From: an uncultured Ruminococcus sp.
GTDB lineage: Bacteria; Bacillota; Clostridia; Oscillospirales; Ruminococcaceae
Length of the DNA stretch: 64,000 nt
Direction: 5' to 3'
NCBI GenBank assembly: GCA_902762785.1
Contig: CACWPL010000007.1
Location: 29,702-93,701, forward strand
Within the stretch, counting starts at the first letter, position 1. Every line of letters begins with the position of its first letter. The translations under genes were made by a program, and so were the position numbers. The notes below the pieces were generated by a model. That model did not search any database. It was not told the origin of the DNA and saw nothing but the letters and a program-made list of their open reading frames with translations. Below are positions 21,000-33,987 of the stretch, one piece after another.

Positions 21000-22217
21000 T
21001 CATGTCGTCTCATGCTGCTCCCATGCCGTGCGGCGGCGTGCGAGGAGGCTGTCTAGGACTGCCGGCGGGACGTGCGCAGCCAGGAACGCCGACTGCGCCG
21101 CACAGTCGACAGCCTCGCCCAGGTCATGGGGGAGCGTCTCGGTGCCGGACTTCTCAGGCGGCAGCGGCAGTGCCTCCTCGATGCCCTCGAGCGCCGCCGC
21201 GATCATCAGGCCGAATACATAGTACGGGTCGCAGACACAGTCCGCCGCGCGGAGGGTGAGGCCCTCCTCGGCAGGGTCGTCGTAAAGACGGAAGAGCTGC
21301 TCCTCCTCCCGCAGTGACCATGTCACCGTGCGCGGGACGGAGAAAGCGCCGAGCCGCGCATACGAGCTGACGGCCGTGTTGGTGAACAGCGTCATCTCGC
21401 GGATGCGGCGCATGAGTCCGGCTGCGGCCTGCTGCTGGAGACGGCGGTCGATCGTCTCCTCGTCGTCACGGTAGACGGTCATGGTGATGTGCATGCCGTT
21501 CCCGAAGGTGTCCGGGAGGGGCTTGGGCCCAAAGGACGCATAGACGCCGTGGACGCTGCTGACGGAGCGGACCGCCGAGCGGAAGCTCAGGAACGCGTCC
21601 GCTGCCCGGAGCGCAGACGCAGCATCGAAGTCGATCTCATGCTGTCCCGGGGCGGCCTCATGGTGCGAGCAGACGGGATGGATCCCCATCTGCTCGAGGA
21701 CGAGGCAGACGTCTCGGCGCAGATCCTCGCCCTTATCGGCCGGTGCCGTGTCGCAGTAGCCGGCATCGTCATGCGGACGGTCGGTCGGCATCCCATTGCT
21801 GTCGAGGCGGAAGAGCATGAACTCACAGGCCGTCCCGAAGCGAAAGCGATACCCTCTGCGGACGGCGTCCTTCGTGATGCGCTTGAGGAAATAGCGGCTG
21901 TCCGCCTCGAAATGTGTCCCGTCCGCATAGCGGATGTAGCAGAACATGCGGATGACGCGCCCCTCCTGCGGGCGCCAGGGCAGGGGCGTCATGGTCTGGA
22001 TGTCCGGGAAGAGGAAGAGGTCGCGCCCCTCTGCCGCCTCCAGGCCAGCAACCTTTTTCGGCGTGATGCGCACGCCCTTGACGAAGGCATTGGCAAGTCC
22101 GGCGGCGGGGATGGAGAGATTCTTCATCTTCCCGTTGCCGTCACAGAACGTGAGCTTGACGAACTTGACATCATTGTCCTCGATGTATTGCAGGATCTCG
22201 TCTTCCGAATAGATCAT
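21000..22217 (-). CDS. Glutamine-synthetase-like protein, probably non-catalytic
   Basis: A 405-residue GS type I homologue, shorter than the usual 440-470. The fold is clear: HHEAAPGQHEIDF (184-197), FGPKPLPDTFGNGMH (to His243), DCVCDPYYVFGLMIAAALEGI. Key residues are missing. The DGSS ammonia-site loop is replaced by TPKK (52-55); the first Glu of GPEPEF is Ala130; the flap Glu position is Ser293; the Glu of the RxEFRxP motif is Thr321. Metal-site residues Glu132, Glu187, Glu194 and His243 remain. It is cotranscribed between gltD (four-base overlap) and the ANTAR gene, and true synthesis could come from glnN nearby. I infer a glutamine or nucleotide sensor for the ANTAR protein. Confidence 0.85.
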   Translation of the reverse strand: MIYSEDEILQYIEDNDVKFVKLTFCDGNGKMKNLSIPAAGLANAFVKGVRITPKKVAGLEAAEGRDLFLFPDIQTMTPLPWRPQEGRVIRMFCYIRYADGTHFEADSRYFLKRITKDAVRRGYRFRFGTACEFMLFRLDSNGMPTDRPHDDAGYCDTAPADKGEDLRRDVCLVLEQMGIHPVCSHHEAAPGQHEIDFDAASALRAADAFLSFRSAVRSVSSVHGVYASFGPKPLPDTFGNGMHITMTVYRDDEETIDRRLQQQAAAGLMRRIREMTLFTNTAVSSYARLGAFSVPRTVTWSLREEEQLFRLYDDPAEEGLTLRAADCVCDPYYVFGLMIAAALEGIEEALPLPPEKSGTETLPHDLGEAVDCAAQSAFLAAHVPPAVLDSLLARRRTAWEQHETT

Positions 22218-23698
22218 CTCGCACCTCCCGGCAGTCCGGTGTAGCCCATCAGGAAACGGTCGACCTCCGCGGCTGCGTCCCGTCCCTCGGCGATCGCACG
22301 CACCACGAGGGACTGCCCGATATGCATGTCACCGGCGGTAAAGACCTTGTCGGCGCTCGTCCTGTGGGCGTCCTGCGCTGTGCGGACGTTCCCGCGTTCG
22401 GTCAGCTCGGCACCGAACGCGGCGGCAAGTGTGCTGTCACACCCGACGAAGCCCGCCGCGATCAGGCAGAGCTCGCAGGGGAGCACCTCCTCGCTTCCCT
22501 CGACCTCGTGCGGACGGCGATCCTCATCGAAGGTAAGGCGGACGGTCTGGACGCCGGTGAGCTTGCCGTCCTCGTCCTTCAGGAATGCTTTGACGGTGGT
22601 GCAGTAGCGGCGGGGGTCCTCACCGAATACGGCGATCGCCTCCTCCTGGCCGTAGTCCGTCTTGCAGACGCGCGGATACTCCGGGAAGGGATTCGACTCC
22701 GCACGCGTGTCGGGGAGCTTGGGCATCATCTCGAGCTGCACGATGCTCGCGCATCCGTGGCGGATGCTCGTGCCGACACAGTCGTTGCCCGTATCGCCGC
22801 CGCCGATGACGACGACATGCTTGTCCTTCGCAGAGATGTGGTCATTTTGGTCGAGACCGCCGCCCAGGAGCGCCTTGGTGGTCGACGTCAGGAAGTCGAC
22901 CGCGAAATAGATGCCCTTTGCATCGCGCCCCTCAGCCTGGATGTCGCGCGGACGGGACGCACCGCACGCGAGGACGACGGCGTCAAAGTCTTCCAGGATC
23001 GTCTCGGCCGATACGTCCTGTCCGACGGCCGTCCGGAGCCGGAACGTCACGCCCTCCTGCTCCATGAGCGCCGTGCGGCGAAGGATCACGTCCTTCTCGA
23101 GCTTCATGTTCGGGATGCCGTACATCAGCAGTCCGCCCGGACGGTCGGCCTTCTCGAAGACCGTGACGTCGTGGCCGCGGTGGCAGAGCTGGTCGGCGCA
23201 GGCGAGTCCCGCAGGGCCGGAGCCGATGACGGCCACGCGCTTGCCGCTCCTGACGGCCGCGATCTGCGGCTGCATGAGGCCGTTCGCCCAGGCGTGCTCG
23301 ATCAGCTCGTATTCATTGTCACGGACGGTCACGGGATCGCCGTGGACGCCGCAGATGCAGGCCTTCTCACAGAGCGCCGGGCAGACGCGCGAGGTGAACT
23401 CCGGGAAGCTGTTCGTCAGGAGCAGACGCGCGACGGCCTGCGATTCGTAGCCGTTCCAGAGCAGGTCGTTCCACTCCGGGATCAGGTTGTGGAGCGGACA
23501 TCCGGAGATCATGCCGCAGAGCATCTGCCCGTTCTGGCAGAAGGGCACGCCGCAGTCCATGCAGCGCCCCGCCTGCTCCTGCCGCACGTCATGCGGCAGG
23601 GGCTTGTGGAACGGCTCGTAGCTTTGGATACGCTCCAGCGGCGGGACGGTCGTGTTCTCCGTGCGTGCATAGTCGAGGAAACCAGTCGCCTTTCCCAT
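22214..23698 (-). CDS. gltD: Glutamate synthase small subunit
   Basis: GltD passes electrons from NAD(P)H through FAD and iron-sulfur clusters to GltB. The 494-residue protein has N-terminal cluster cysteines (CMDCGVPFCQNG, CGMISGCPLHN, CPALCEKACICG), an FAD dinucleotide fold (AVIGSGPAGLACADQL) and an NAD(P)H fold (VVVIGGGDTGNDCVG). It starts two bases after gltB and overlaps the GS-like gene by four bases. Confidence 0.96.
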   Translation of the reverse strand: MGKATGFLDYARTENTTVPPLERIQSYEPFHKPLPHDVRQEQAGRCMDCGVPFCQNGQMLCGMISGCPLHNLIPEWNDLLWNGYESQAVARLLLTNSFPEFTSRVCPALCEKACICGVHGDPVTVRDNEYELIEHAWANGLMQPQIAAVRSGKRVAVIGSGPAGLACADQLCHRGHDVTVFEKADRPGGLLMYGIPNMKLEKDVILRRTALMEQEGVTFRLRTAVGQDVSAETILEDFDAVVLACGASRPRDIQAEGRDAKGIYFAVDFLTSTTKALLGGGLDQNDHISAKDKHVVVIGGGDTGNDCVGTSIRHGCASIVQLEMMPKLPDTRAESNPFPEYPRVCKTDYGQEEAIAVFGEDPRRYCTTVKAFLKDEDGKLTGVQTVRLTFDEDRRPHEVEGSEEVLPCELCLIAAGFVGCDSTLAAAFGAELTERGNVRTAQDAHRTSADKVFTAGDMHIGQSLVVRAIAEGRDAAAEVDRFLMGYTGLPGGAR

Positions 23699-23700
23699 CT

Positions 23701-28227
<4,527 letters not shown>

Positions 28228-28246
28228 CGTATCCAGTCCTTTCCGT

Positions 28247-28296
28247 AAAAAAAGAAAAAGCGCCCACGATCGGACACCTCGCCCGTTCGTGAACGC
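28247..28296 (-). terminator. Leader terminator (attenuator) in front of gltB
   Basis: On the minus strand GCGTTCACGA (28296-28287) pairs with TCGTGGGCGC (28269-28260), ten pairs including two G-U, followed by a U-rich run (28259-28247). An A-A mismatch and CGG/CCG close an apical loop GCGAGGTGT (28282-28274). The structure lies between promoter and start codon, so gltBD expression needs read-through. The loop is nearly identical to that of the glnN leader hairpin. Confidence 0.85.
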
Positions 28297-28312
28297 CTTT
28301 GTTCTGTATGCC

Positions 28313-28341
28313 ATTATATCACACACGCGGACACTTGTCAA
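28313..28341 (-). promoter_or_regulatory. Promoter of the gltB operon
   Basis: Minus strand TTGACA (28341-28336), 17-base spacer, TATAAT (28318-28313). Expected start near 28306. The 311-base region 28228-28538 has no gene; it holds this promoter, the gltB attenuator, the divergent glnN promoter and the glnN leader hairpin. Confidence 0.93.
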
Positions 28342-28432
28342 TCCCTGACGGACAAATTTATGCAGGTGTGATAAATTTTCACGACCTTTGTTGTGCAGGA
28401 TAGACGAGGACGCCAAAGTTTCTCCAGACCCC

Positions 28433-28461
28433 TTGACAGATCGGCCGAAATGGGGTATACT
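28433..28461 (+). promoter_or_regulatory. Promoter of glnN
   Basis: TTGACA (28433-28438), 17-base spacer, TATACT (28456-28461). Divergent from the gltB promoter about 90 bases away. Confidence 0.88.
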
Positions 28462-28477
28462 GGGAGCGTAAACAGCA

Positions 28478-28516
28478 AGGGAGCTGTGGAGCGAGATGTT
28501 CCACAGCTCCCTTTCT
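28478..28516 (+). promoter_or_regulatory. Leader hairpin of glnN
   Basis: A perfect 13-bp stem (28478-28490 with 28500-28512) closes the 9-base loop GCGAGATGT, followed by TTCT. It starts about 10 bases into the transcript. It may act as a terminator with a weak U-run or as a protein-binding hairpin. The loop differs by one base from the gltB attenuator loop while the stems differ completely. Confidence 0.82.
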
Positions 28517-28538
28517 GCATCTCAAAGGAGGTATTCAT

Positions 28539-30629
28539 ATGGAAAAGGTCACGGAAATTTTCGGCTCGATGGTGTTCGATGACAGACAGATGAAGGCGCG
28601 GCTCTCCGATAAGGTATATAAGAGCCTCAAGCGTACCATCGACAGAGGGACGAAGCTCGACGGCTCGGTCGCTGATGCGGTCGCCGCTGCGATGAAGGAT
28701 TGGGCACTGGAGAAGGGCGCCACTCATTATACCCACTGGTTCCAGCCGGAGACCGGCCTGACCGCCGAGAAGCACGACAGCTTCATCAGCCCCGCCCCGG
28801 ACGGACGCGTCATCATGGAGTTCTCCGGCAAGGAGTTGGTCAAGGGCGAGCCGGATGCCTCCTCGTTCCCGTCGGGCGGTCTGCGTGCGACGTTCGAGGC
28901 AAGAGGCTACACGGCATGGGACCCGACCTCCTATGCGTTCATCAAGGACGGCACGCTCTACATCCCGACTGCGTTCTGCTCCTATACGGGCGAGGCGCTC
29001 GACAAGAAGGTGCCGTTGCTGCGCTCGATGGAGGCCATCAACAAGCAGGCGCTGCGCATCCTGAAGCTCTTCGGCAATGACAAGGTCCGCAGCGTGCGCA
29101 CGTCGGTCGGGCCGGAGCAGGAGTATTTCCTGGTCGACCGTGAGATGTGGAAGCAGCGCAAGGATCTGGTCATGACCGGCCGCACGCTCTTCGGTGCGAT
29201 GCCGCCCAAGGGGCAGGAGATGGACGATCACTACTTCGGCTCGATCAAGCCCCGCGTGGCAGAGTACATGGCCGACCTTGACCGCGAGCTGTGGAAGCTC
29301 GGCATCTACGCGAAGACCAAGCACAATGAGGTCGCGCCTGCACAGCACGAGCTCGCGCCCATCTACGACACGACCAACATCGCCGCCGACCACAACCAGC
29401 TCACCATGGAGATCATGCAGAAGGTGGCGCAGCGTCACGGTCTGGTGTGCCTGCTGCATGAGAAGCCCTTCGCCGGTGTGAACGGCTCCGGCAAGCACAA
29501 CAACTGGTCGATCTCGACGGATCTCGGCGAGAACCTGCTCTCGCCCGGTGAGACCCCGCAGGAGAACGCGCAGTTCCTGCTGTTCCTGACGGCCGTCATC
29601 AAGGCAGTGGACGACTACCAGGATCTGCTGCGCCTGTCCGTGGCGACGGCCGGCAACGACCATCGTCTCGGCGCGAACGAGGCACCGCCCGCCGTCATCT
29701 CCATCTTCCTTGGTGACGAGCTGACCGCGATCCTCGAGGCGCTCGAGCAGGACGTCCCCTACGGCGGCACGAAGAAGGAGAAGATGCAGCTCGGTGCCGA
29801 TGTCCTGCCGAAGTTCAGCAAGGACACCACCGACCGCAACCGCACCTCGCCCTTCGCCTTCACCGGCAACAAGTTCGAGTTCCGTATGCTCGGCTCGTCG
29901 AACTCCATCTCCTGCGCGAACATCCATCTGAACGCGGCTGTCGCGGAGGTCCTGCGTCAGTTCGCGGACGAGCTCGAGGGCGCAGCGGACTTCCACAAGG
30001 CGCTGCACGACCTGATCCGCCGCACCGTCCGCGACCACAAGCGCATCATCTTCAACGGCAACGGCTACGATGACGCATGGCTCGCCGAGGCAGAGAAGCG
30101 CGGTCTGCTGAATCTCCGCACGACGGCCGACGCTATGCCGCATCTGTGCGATGAGAAGAATGTCAAGATGCTCACGGCGCACGGCATCTTCACCGAGCCG
30201 GAGCTGTATTCCCGCCGCGACATCATGCTCGAGAACTACGTCAAGACCGTCAGCATCGAGGCGAAGACGATGGTCGACATGGCCGACAAGGAGATCATCC
30301 CGGCCGTCATCGGCTTCACCGCGGATACTGCGGCGGCGGCGGCCTCGAAGCGTGCGGTCGTGCCGGATGCGGCTTGTGCCCGCGAGGCACGCGTCGTCTC
30401 CGCGCTCTCCGCGCTCACGGACGAGATGGATGCCGCGACCGCCGCGCTCTCCGCAGACATCGAGACGCTCCGCGGCATGACGGACATCCTCGCCGCATCG
30501 GCCTATGTCCGCGACACGCTGCTCCCGGCGATGGCTACCCTGCGTGCCGCCGCCGACAAGGCAGAGACGCTGACCGGCGCCGCCGCCTGGCCGTTCCCGG
30601 CCTATGACGCGCTGCTGTTCGGCGTTTGA
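28539..30629 (+). CDS. glnN: Glutamine synthetase type III
   Basis: GSIII makes glutamine from glutamate, ammonia and ATP in a large homododecamer typical of Bacteroides, cyanobacteria and Ruminococcus. The 696-residue product has the GSIII-specific N-terminal part ([30 protein letters not shown]), the catalytic segments [38 protein letters not shown] and [12 protein letters not shown]. All main acid and Arg residues appear present, in contrast to the GS-like gene at 21000. ATG at 28539 follows AAAGGAGG. It is transcribed alone. Confidence 0.97.
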   Translation: MEKVTEIFGSMVFDDRQMKARLSDKVYKSLKRTIDRGTKLDGSVADAVAAAMKDWALEKGATHYTHWFQPETGLTAEKHDSFISPAPDGRVIMEFSGKELVKGEPDASSFPSGGLRATFEARGYTAWDPTSYAFIKDGTLYIPTAFCSYTGEALDKKVPLLRSMEAINKQALRILKLFGNDKVRSVRTSVGPEQEYFLVDREMWKQRKDLVMTGRTLFGAMPPKGQEMDDHYFGSIKPRVAEYMADLDRELWKLGIYAKTKHNEVAPAQHELAPIYDTTNIAADHNQLTMEIMQKVAQRHGLVCLLHEKPFAGVNGSGKHNNWSISTDLGENLLSPGETPQENAQFLLFLTAVIKAVDDYQDLLRLSVATAGNDHRLGANEAPPAVISIFLGDELTAILEALEQDVPYGGTKKEKMQLGADVLPKFSKDTTDRNRTSPFAFTGNKFEFRMLGSSNSISCANIHLNAAVAEVLRQFADELEGAADFHKALHDLIRRTVRDHKRIIFNGNGYDDAWLAEAEKRGLLNLRTTADAMPHLCDEKNVKMLTAHGIFTEPELYSRRDIMLENYVKTVSIEAKTMVDMADKEIIPAVIGFTADTAAAAASKRAVVPDAACAREARVVSALSALTDEMDAATAALSADIETLRGMTDILAASAYVRDTLLPAMATLRAAADKAETLTGAAAWPFPAYDALLFGV

Positions 30630-30643
30630 CGATGAAGGCTCCT

Positions 30644-30708
30644 ATCTCAATATAACGCTGTGAAGTGACGGCCGGTCCGCCGGCCGTTCGCCCCACAGCG
30701 CCTGAGAT
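30644..30708 (+). promoter_or_regulatory. Large stem-loop between glnN and amtB
   Basis: Three nested helices separated by internal loops: ATCTCA (30644-30649) with TGAGAT (30703-30708), CGCTGTG (30656-30662) with CACAGCG (30694-30700), and ACGGCCGG (30668-30675) with CCGGCCGT (30680-30687, loop TCCG). No U-run follows at once. It may protect or end the glnN mRNA, or bind a protein; its last arm sits at the -35 position of the amtB promoter. Confidence 0.6.
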
Positions 30709-30725
30709 GGTCTGACATACATATA

Positions 30726-30731
30726 TATAAT
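30726..30731 (+). promoter_or_regulatory. -10 box of the amtB promoter
   Basis: TATAAT at 30726-30731. The sequence 17 bases upstream (TGAGAT, 30703-30708) is a poor -35 match, so this promoter may need an activator or depend on read-through from glnN. Confidence 0.55.
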
Positions 30732-30739
30732 ACAGCAAT

Positions 30740-30773
30740 GGCGCTGGGAGGATCGTTCTCTCGGCGCCTTTTT
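30740..30773 (+). terminator. Leader terminator (attenuator) in front of amtB
   Basis: GGCGC (30740-30744) pairs with GCGCC (30764-30768) and continues inward through U-G, G-C, G-U, G-C, A-U, G-C pairs to a 7-base loop GATCGTT (30751-30757). TTTTT follows at 30769-30773. The ribosome site GAAAGGA begins at the next base, so the amtB gene lies beyond an intrinsic terminator. Confidence 0.8.
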
Positions 30774-30788
30774 GAAAGGATGAGATCT

Positions 30789-32579
30789 ATGGATGTAACG
30801 ACACTCATGCCCCAGGTCGATGGCGAGATCTTCGGAATCTGGTACCTGATCGGCGCGGCGCTCGTATTCTTTATGCAGGCGGGCTTCGCGATGGTGGAGA
30901 CGGGCTTTACCCGTGCCAAGAACGCCGGCAACATCATCATGAAGAACCTGATGGACTTCTGCATCGGCACGGTCGTCTTCATGCTCCTCGGCTTCGGTCT
31001 GCTGCTCGGGGAGGACGCCCTCGGCGGCTTCCTGGGTCTTCCGACGCTGGGCATCTTCACGGACTACCAGAGCTTCGACTGGCCGAACTTCGTCTTCAAC
31101 ATGGTCTTCTGCGCCACGACGGCCACGATCGTCTCCGGCGCGATGGCCGAGCGCACGAAGTTCCTCTCGTACTGCGTCTACTCCGGCGTCATCTCCGCCG
31201 TCATCTACCCGATCGAGGCACACTGGATCTGGGGCGGCGGCTGGCTCGCACAGCTCGGCTTCCACGACTTCGCAGGCTCCTGCGCGATCCACATGGTCGG
31301 CGGCATCGCAGCACTGATCGGCGCGGCCATGGAGGGCGCGCGTATCGGCAAGTTCAAGCGTGATAAGGACGGCAAGGTCATCAAGGTCCGCGCGATCCAG
31401 GGCCATAACCTGACGATCGGCGCGCTCGGCTGCTTCATCCTCTGGTTCGGCTGGTATGGCTTCAACGGTGCTGCCGCGACCTCCGGCGGACAGCTCGCCT
31501 CCATCTTCGTCGCCACCACCATCGCCCCCGCGATCGCGACCTTCGTCTGCATGATCTTCACCTGGGTCAAGTACGGCAAGCCCGATGTCTCCATGTGTCT
31601 GAACGCCTCCCTCGCCGGTCTGGTCGGCGTGACGGCGGGATGTGACGTGGTCGACGCCATCGGCGCGACGCTCATCGGTGTGGTCTCCGGCCTGCTCGTG
31701 CCGTTCGGCATCTGGCTCCTCGACCACAAGCTCCATGTCGACGACCCGGTCGGTGCCGTCGCAGTCCACATGTGCAACGGCATCTGGGGCACGTTCGCGG
31801 TCGGCCTCTTCGCCACGACGTCCGTCCCTGGCAATGACACGCTCTCCGGCCTCTTCTACGGCGGCGGCCTGCATCTGCTCGGCCTCCAGTGCCTTGCCAT
31901 CCTGACGGTCGGCACGTGGACGGCCGTGACCATCTCGGCGACGTTCTTTGTCATCAAGAAGACCATCGGTCTGCGTGCGTCTGCTGAGGAGGAGATCGTC
32001 GGTCTCGACCTCACGGAGCATGCCCTCGCAAGTGCCTACGGCGACTTCGCTCCGGCGGCCGACACCGTCCTCCAGCAGAAGCGTCAGGCGATCCGCCACA
32101 GCGTGGACAGCAGCGAGCTCAAGGACGTGTACGGCACCGACGCCGAGCGTATCACCGCGCCGACGCCCGCAGCCGTAAAGCCCGCCCCGGCGATGCAGAC
32201 CGCGGCGCCCGGCGCGAAGTACACCAAGCTCTCCATCGTCTGCAAGCAGGGCAAGCTCGAGGAGCTCCAGGCCGGTCTTGCGGCCGTGGGCATCGACGGC
32301 ATCACGGTGACACAGGTACTCGGCTACGGCACGCAGCTCGGCCACACGACCTATTACCGCGGCGTCAAGCAGGAGATGCCTTCGCTGCACCCGAAGGTCA
32401 AGGTCGAGGCCGTCGTGACGAAGGTCCCGGTCGAGACGGCGCTCGAGGCGGCGCGGAAAGCGCTGTATACCGGCAATATCGGCGACGGCAAGATCTTCAT
32501 CTACGATGTCGAGGACGTCGTCAAGGTCCGTACCGGCGAGCGCGGCTACGATGCGCTCCAGGACTCCCCGGCGCCGTAA
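30789..32579 (+). CDS. amtB: Ammonium transporter fused to a PII signal domain (AmtB-GlnB)
   Basis: A 596-residue fusion. Residues about 10-410 form the ammonium channel with eleven helices; the paired pore His lie in GSCAIHMVGG and AVHMCNGIWG. A linker leads to a PII/GlnK domain (about 478-596) with the ATP/2-oxoglutarate-binding pattern KLSIVCKQGKLEEL, a T-loop (GYGTQLGHTTYYRG), and KVKVEAVV and GDGKIFIYDVEDVVKVRTGE. The usual uridylylation Tyr of the T-loop (RGAEY) is replaced by Gln (RGVKQ), so control would be by ligand binding alone. Start at 30789 chosen for GAAAGGA eight bases upstream; the longer frame begins inside the attenuator. Confidence 0.94.
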   Translation: MDVTTLMPQVDGEIFGIWYLIGAALVFFMQAGFAMVETGFTRAKNAGNIIMKNLMDFCIGTVVFMLLGFGLLLGEDALGGFLGLPTLGIFTDYQSFDWPNFVFNMVFCATTATIVSGAMAERTKFLSYCVYSGVISAVIYPIEAHWIWGGGWLAQLGFHDFAGSCAIHMVGGIAALIGAAMEGARIGKFKRDKDGKVIKVRAIQGHNLTIGALGCFILWFGWYGFNGAAATSGGQLASIFVATTIAPAIATFVCMIFTWVKYGKPDVSMCLNASLAGLVGVTAGCDVVDAIGATLIGVVSGLLVPFGIWLLDHKLHVDDPVGAVAVHMCNGIWGTFAVGLFATTSVPGNDTLSGLFYGGGLHLLGLQCLAILTVGTWTAVTISATFFVIKKTIGLRASAEEEIVGLDLTEHALASAYGDFAPAADTVLQQKRQAIRHSVDSSELKDVYGTDAERITAPTPAAVKPAPAMQTAAPGAKYTKLSIVCKQGKLEELQAGLAAVGIDGITVTQVLGYGTQLGHTTYYRGVKQEMPSLHPKVKVEAVVTKVPVETALEAARKALYTGNIGDGKIFIYDVEDVVKVRTGERGYDALQDSPAP

Positions 32580-32614
32580 CGTGTCGGCAAGACAGGATCG
32601 ATCTGACATCCCGG

Positions 32615-32641
32615 AAAGGACGTCCCGCGCGGACGTCCTTT
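32615..32641 (+). terminator. Terminator after amtB
   Basis: Perfect 11-bp inverted repeat AAAGGACGTCC / GGACGTCCTTT (32615-32625 with 32631-32641). The U-run is short, so efficiency is uncertain. The rest of 32642-32756 shows nothing clear. Confidence 0.72.
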
Positions 32642-32756
32642 CGTTGTCACTGATAGGATAATGGTATCACGCGATATATCGCCAAAAACGGGATGCTGCT
32701 AGCCGCCGCAGATGTCCTCGGAAAGAGAAAAATAGATGAAAATTTCCGAAAAGGTG

Positions 32757-32785
32757 TTTACAGCCGCGAAAATATATGCTATAAT
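32757..32785 (+). promoter_or_regulatory. Promoter of the VanY-like gene
   Basis: TTTACA (32757-32762), 17-base spacer, TATAAT (32780-32785) with upstream TGC. The first bases after the -10 box, AGATGTTGAGACAAAAACG, resemble the pyrG start region. A small GCCGC/GCGGC hairpin follows in the leader. Confidence 0.8.
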
Positions 32786-32859
32786 AGATGTTGAGACAAA
32801 AACGACACTGCCGCCTTTTGCGGCTCACATAGGCAAAGAGATAAGAGAGGAGACTATCC

Positions 32860-33918
32860 ATGGCACAAAACAATGGGAAAAAACGCGGCTACCGTGTGCG
32901 GTATGACCGCATCATCTTCTGCGTCGTCATCTTGGTGGTGCTGATCCTGCTGCTGACCTCGTGCATCCGGAGCTGCGGCAAGAAGGACACGCTCCCGGCC
33001 GAGTCACAGGCCGATTCGCTCCAGGACGCGCTCGAGACAGAGCCCGCGACCGGGGCGACCGATGGGGCCGTGACCTCGAAGGCCGAGGTACCGCCCTCCG
33101 GGTATTCCACCATCACGATGGATTCGGACGACATCCACACCGGCGACCTCATCCTCGTCAATACCGATTATCCCTGTGAGTTCAACGGGGACGACGTGGC
33201 AGACGGCACCTCGCCGGACATCAACTTCGTGACCATCCGCATGGCGATCCTCGAGAACAAGGAGCGCCCGTGGCACTACAGCGCTGCCGACTGGGAGGTC
33301 GGCCTCGACCGCACGGCCGCCTTCGCGATGGACTCCTGGTTCGAGGGCTTCTTCGACGCCACCCGCAATACCGATCTGCGTATGATCGGCGGCTATCGTG
33401 CCGATGCCGGCGACCCGGATTTCCGCACGGGACGCACGCTCACCATCGGCATCTACCCCGAGAGCGGCAGCTCGAACTTCTACCGCGCCGACGAGGAGCA
33501 TGCATGGCTCGCCGAGCATGCCCATGAGTATGGCTTCATCCTGCGCTATCCCGAGGGCAAGGACGACTACTTCGACAGCAACATCACCTCTCGCCGCACC
33601 GCGACCTTCCGCTATGTCGGCATCGCGGCCGCGACCTATATGGCCGAGAACGACCTCTGCCTGGAGGAGTTCCTCGATGCTGTCAAGCGCTATTCCATCG
33701 ACAGCATGCTGACCGTCACCTGCGGCAGCGCGGAGTATGGCATCTACTACATCCCCGCTAACGCCACCAGCAGCTCCACGAGCTTCTCCGTGCCGAAGGA
33801 CTACACCTACACCGTCTCCGGCAACAACATGGACGGCTTCATCATCACCGTCGCCCTGAACGATGCCGCTGCCAACGTCAAGAACGCCACCCCTGATTAC
33901 GAGGACCTCGACGGCTGA
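32860..33918 (+). CDS. Secreted VanY-like (M15B) protein without zinc ligands
   Basis: A 352-residue exported protein: basic start, one hydrophobic helix (about 19-33) ending in a possible lipobox LTSC, a Thr/Ala linker, and a domain (about 90-300) that follows the D,D-carboxypeptidase VanY pattern: IGGYRAD (176), WLAEHAHEYGFILRYPEGK (216-234), FRYVG (250-254), LEEFL. The catalytic motif SxHxxGxAxD reads DFRTGRTLTI (187-196), and the EPWH motif reads RTAT (246-249); both His and the Asp are gone. It is probably a non-catalytic cell-wall-peptide-binding protein. It stands alone between its promoter and a terminator. Confidence 0.72.
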   Translation: MAQNNGKKRGYRVRYDRIIFCVVILVVLILLLTSCIRSCGKKDTLPAESQADSLQDALETEPATGATDGAVTSKAEVPPSGYSTITMDSDDIHTGDLILVNTDYPCEFNGDDVADGTSPDINFVTIRMAILENKERPWHYSAADWEVGLDRTAAFAMDSWFEGFFDATRNTDLRMIGGYRADAGDPDFRTGRTLTIGIYPESGSSNFYRADEEHAWLAEHAHEYGFILRYPEGKDDYFDSNITSRRTATFRYVGIAAATYMAENDLCLEEFLDAVKRYSIDSMLTVTCGSAEYGIYYIPANATSSSTSFSVPKDYTYTVSGNNMDGFIITVALNDAAANVKNATPDYEDLDG

Positions 33919-33935
33919 CCCATCCCCGACACACG

Positions 33936-33969
33936 ACGCCCCTCTGCGAGAACAGAGGGGCGTTTCTTT
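33936..33969 (+). terminator. Terminator after the VanY-like gene
   Basis: Perfect 11-bp stem ACGCCCCTCTG / CAGAGGGGCGT (33936-33946 with 33953-33963), then TTCTTT. It may also serve the convergent radical SAM gene. Confidence 0.88.
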
Positions 33970-33987
33970 CTACATCGCAGATGCGGC

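Noticed and set aside
28478-28512. Canonical ANTAR dual-hairpin motif (two AnnGnn hexaloops)
   Set aside because: The loops here are 9 bases and single; the amtB loop ATCGTT could be read as a hexaloop only in a much weaker pairing register. ANTAR control remains an inference.
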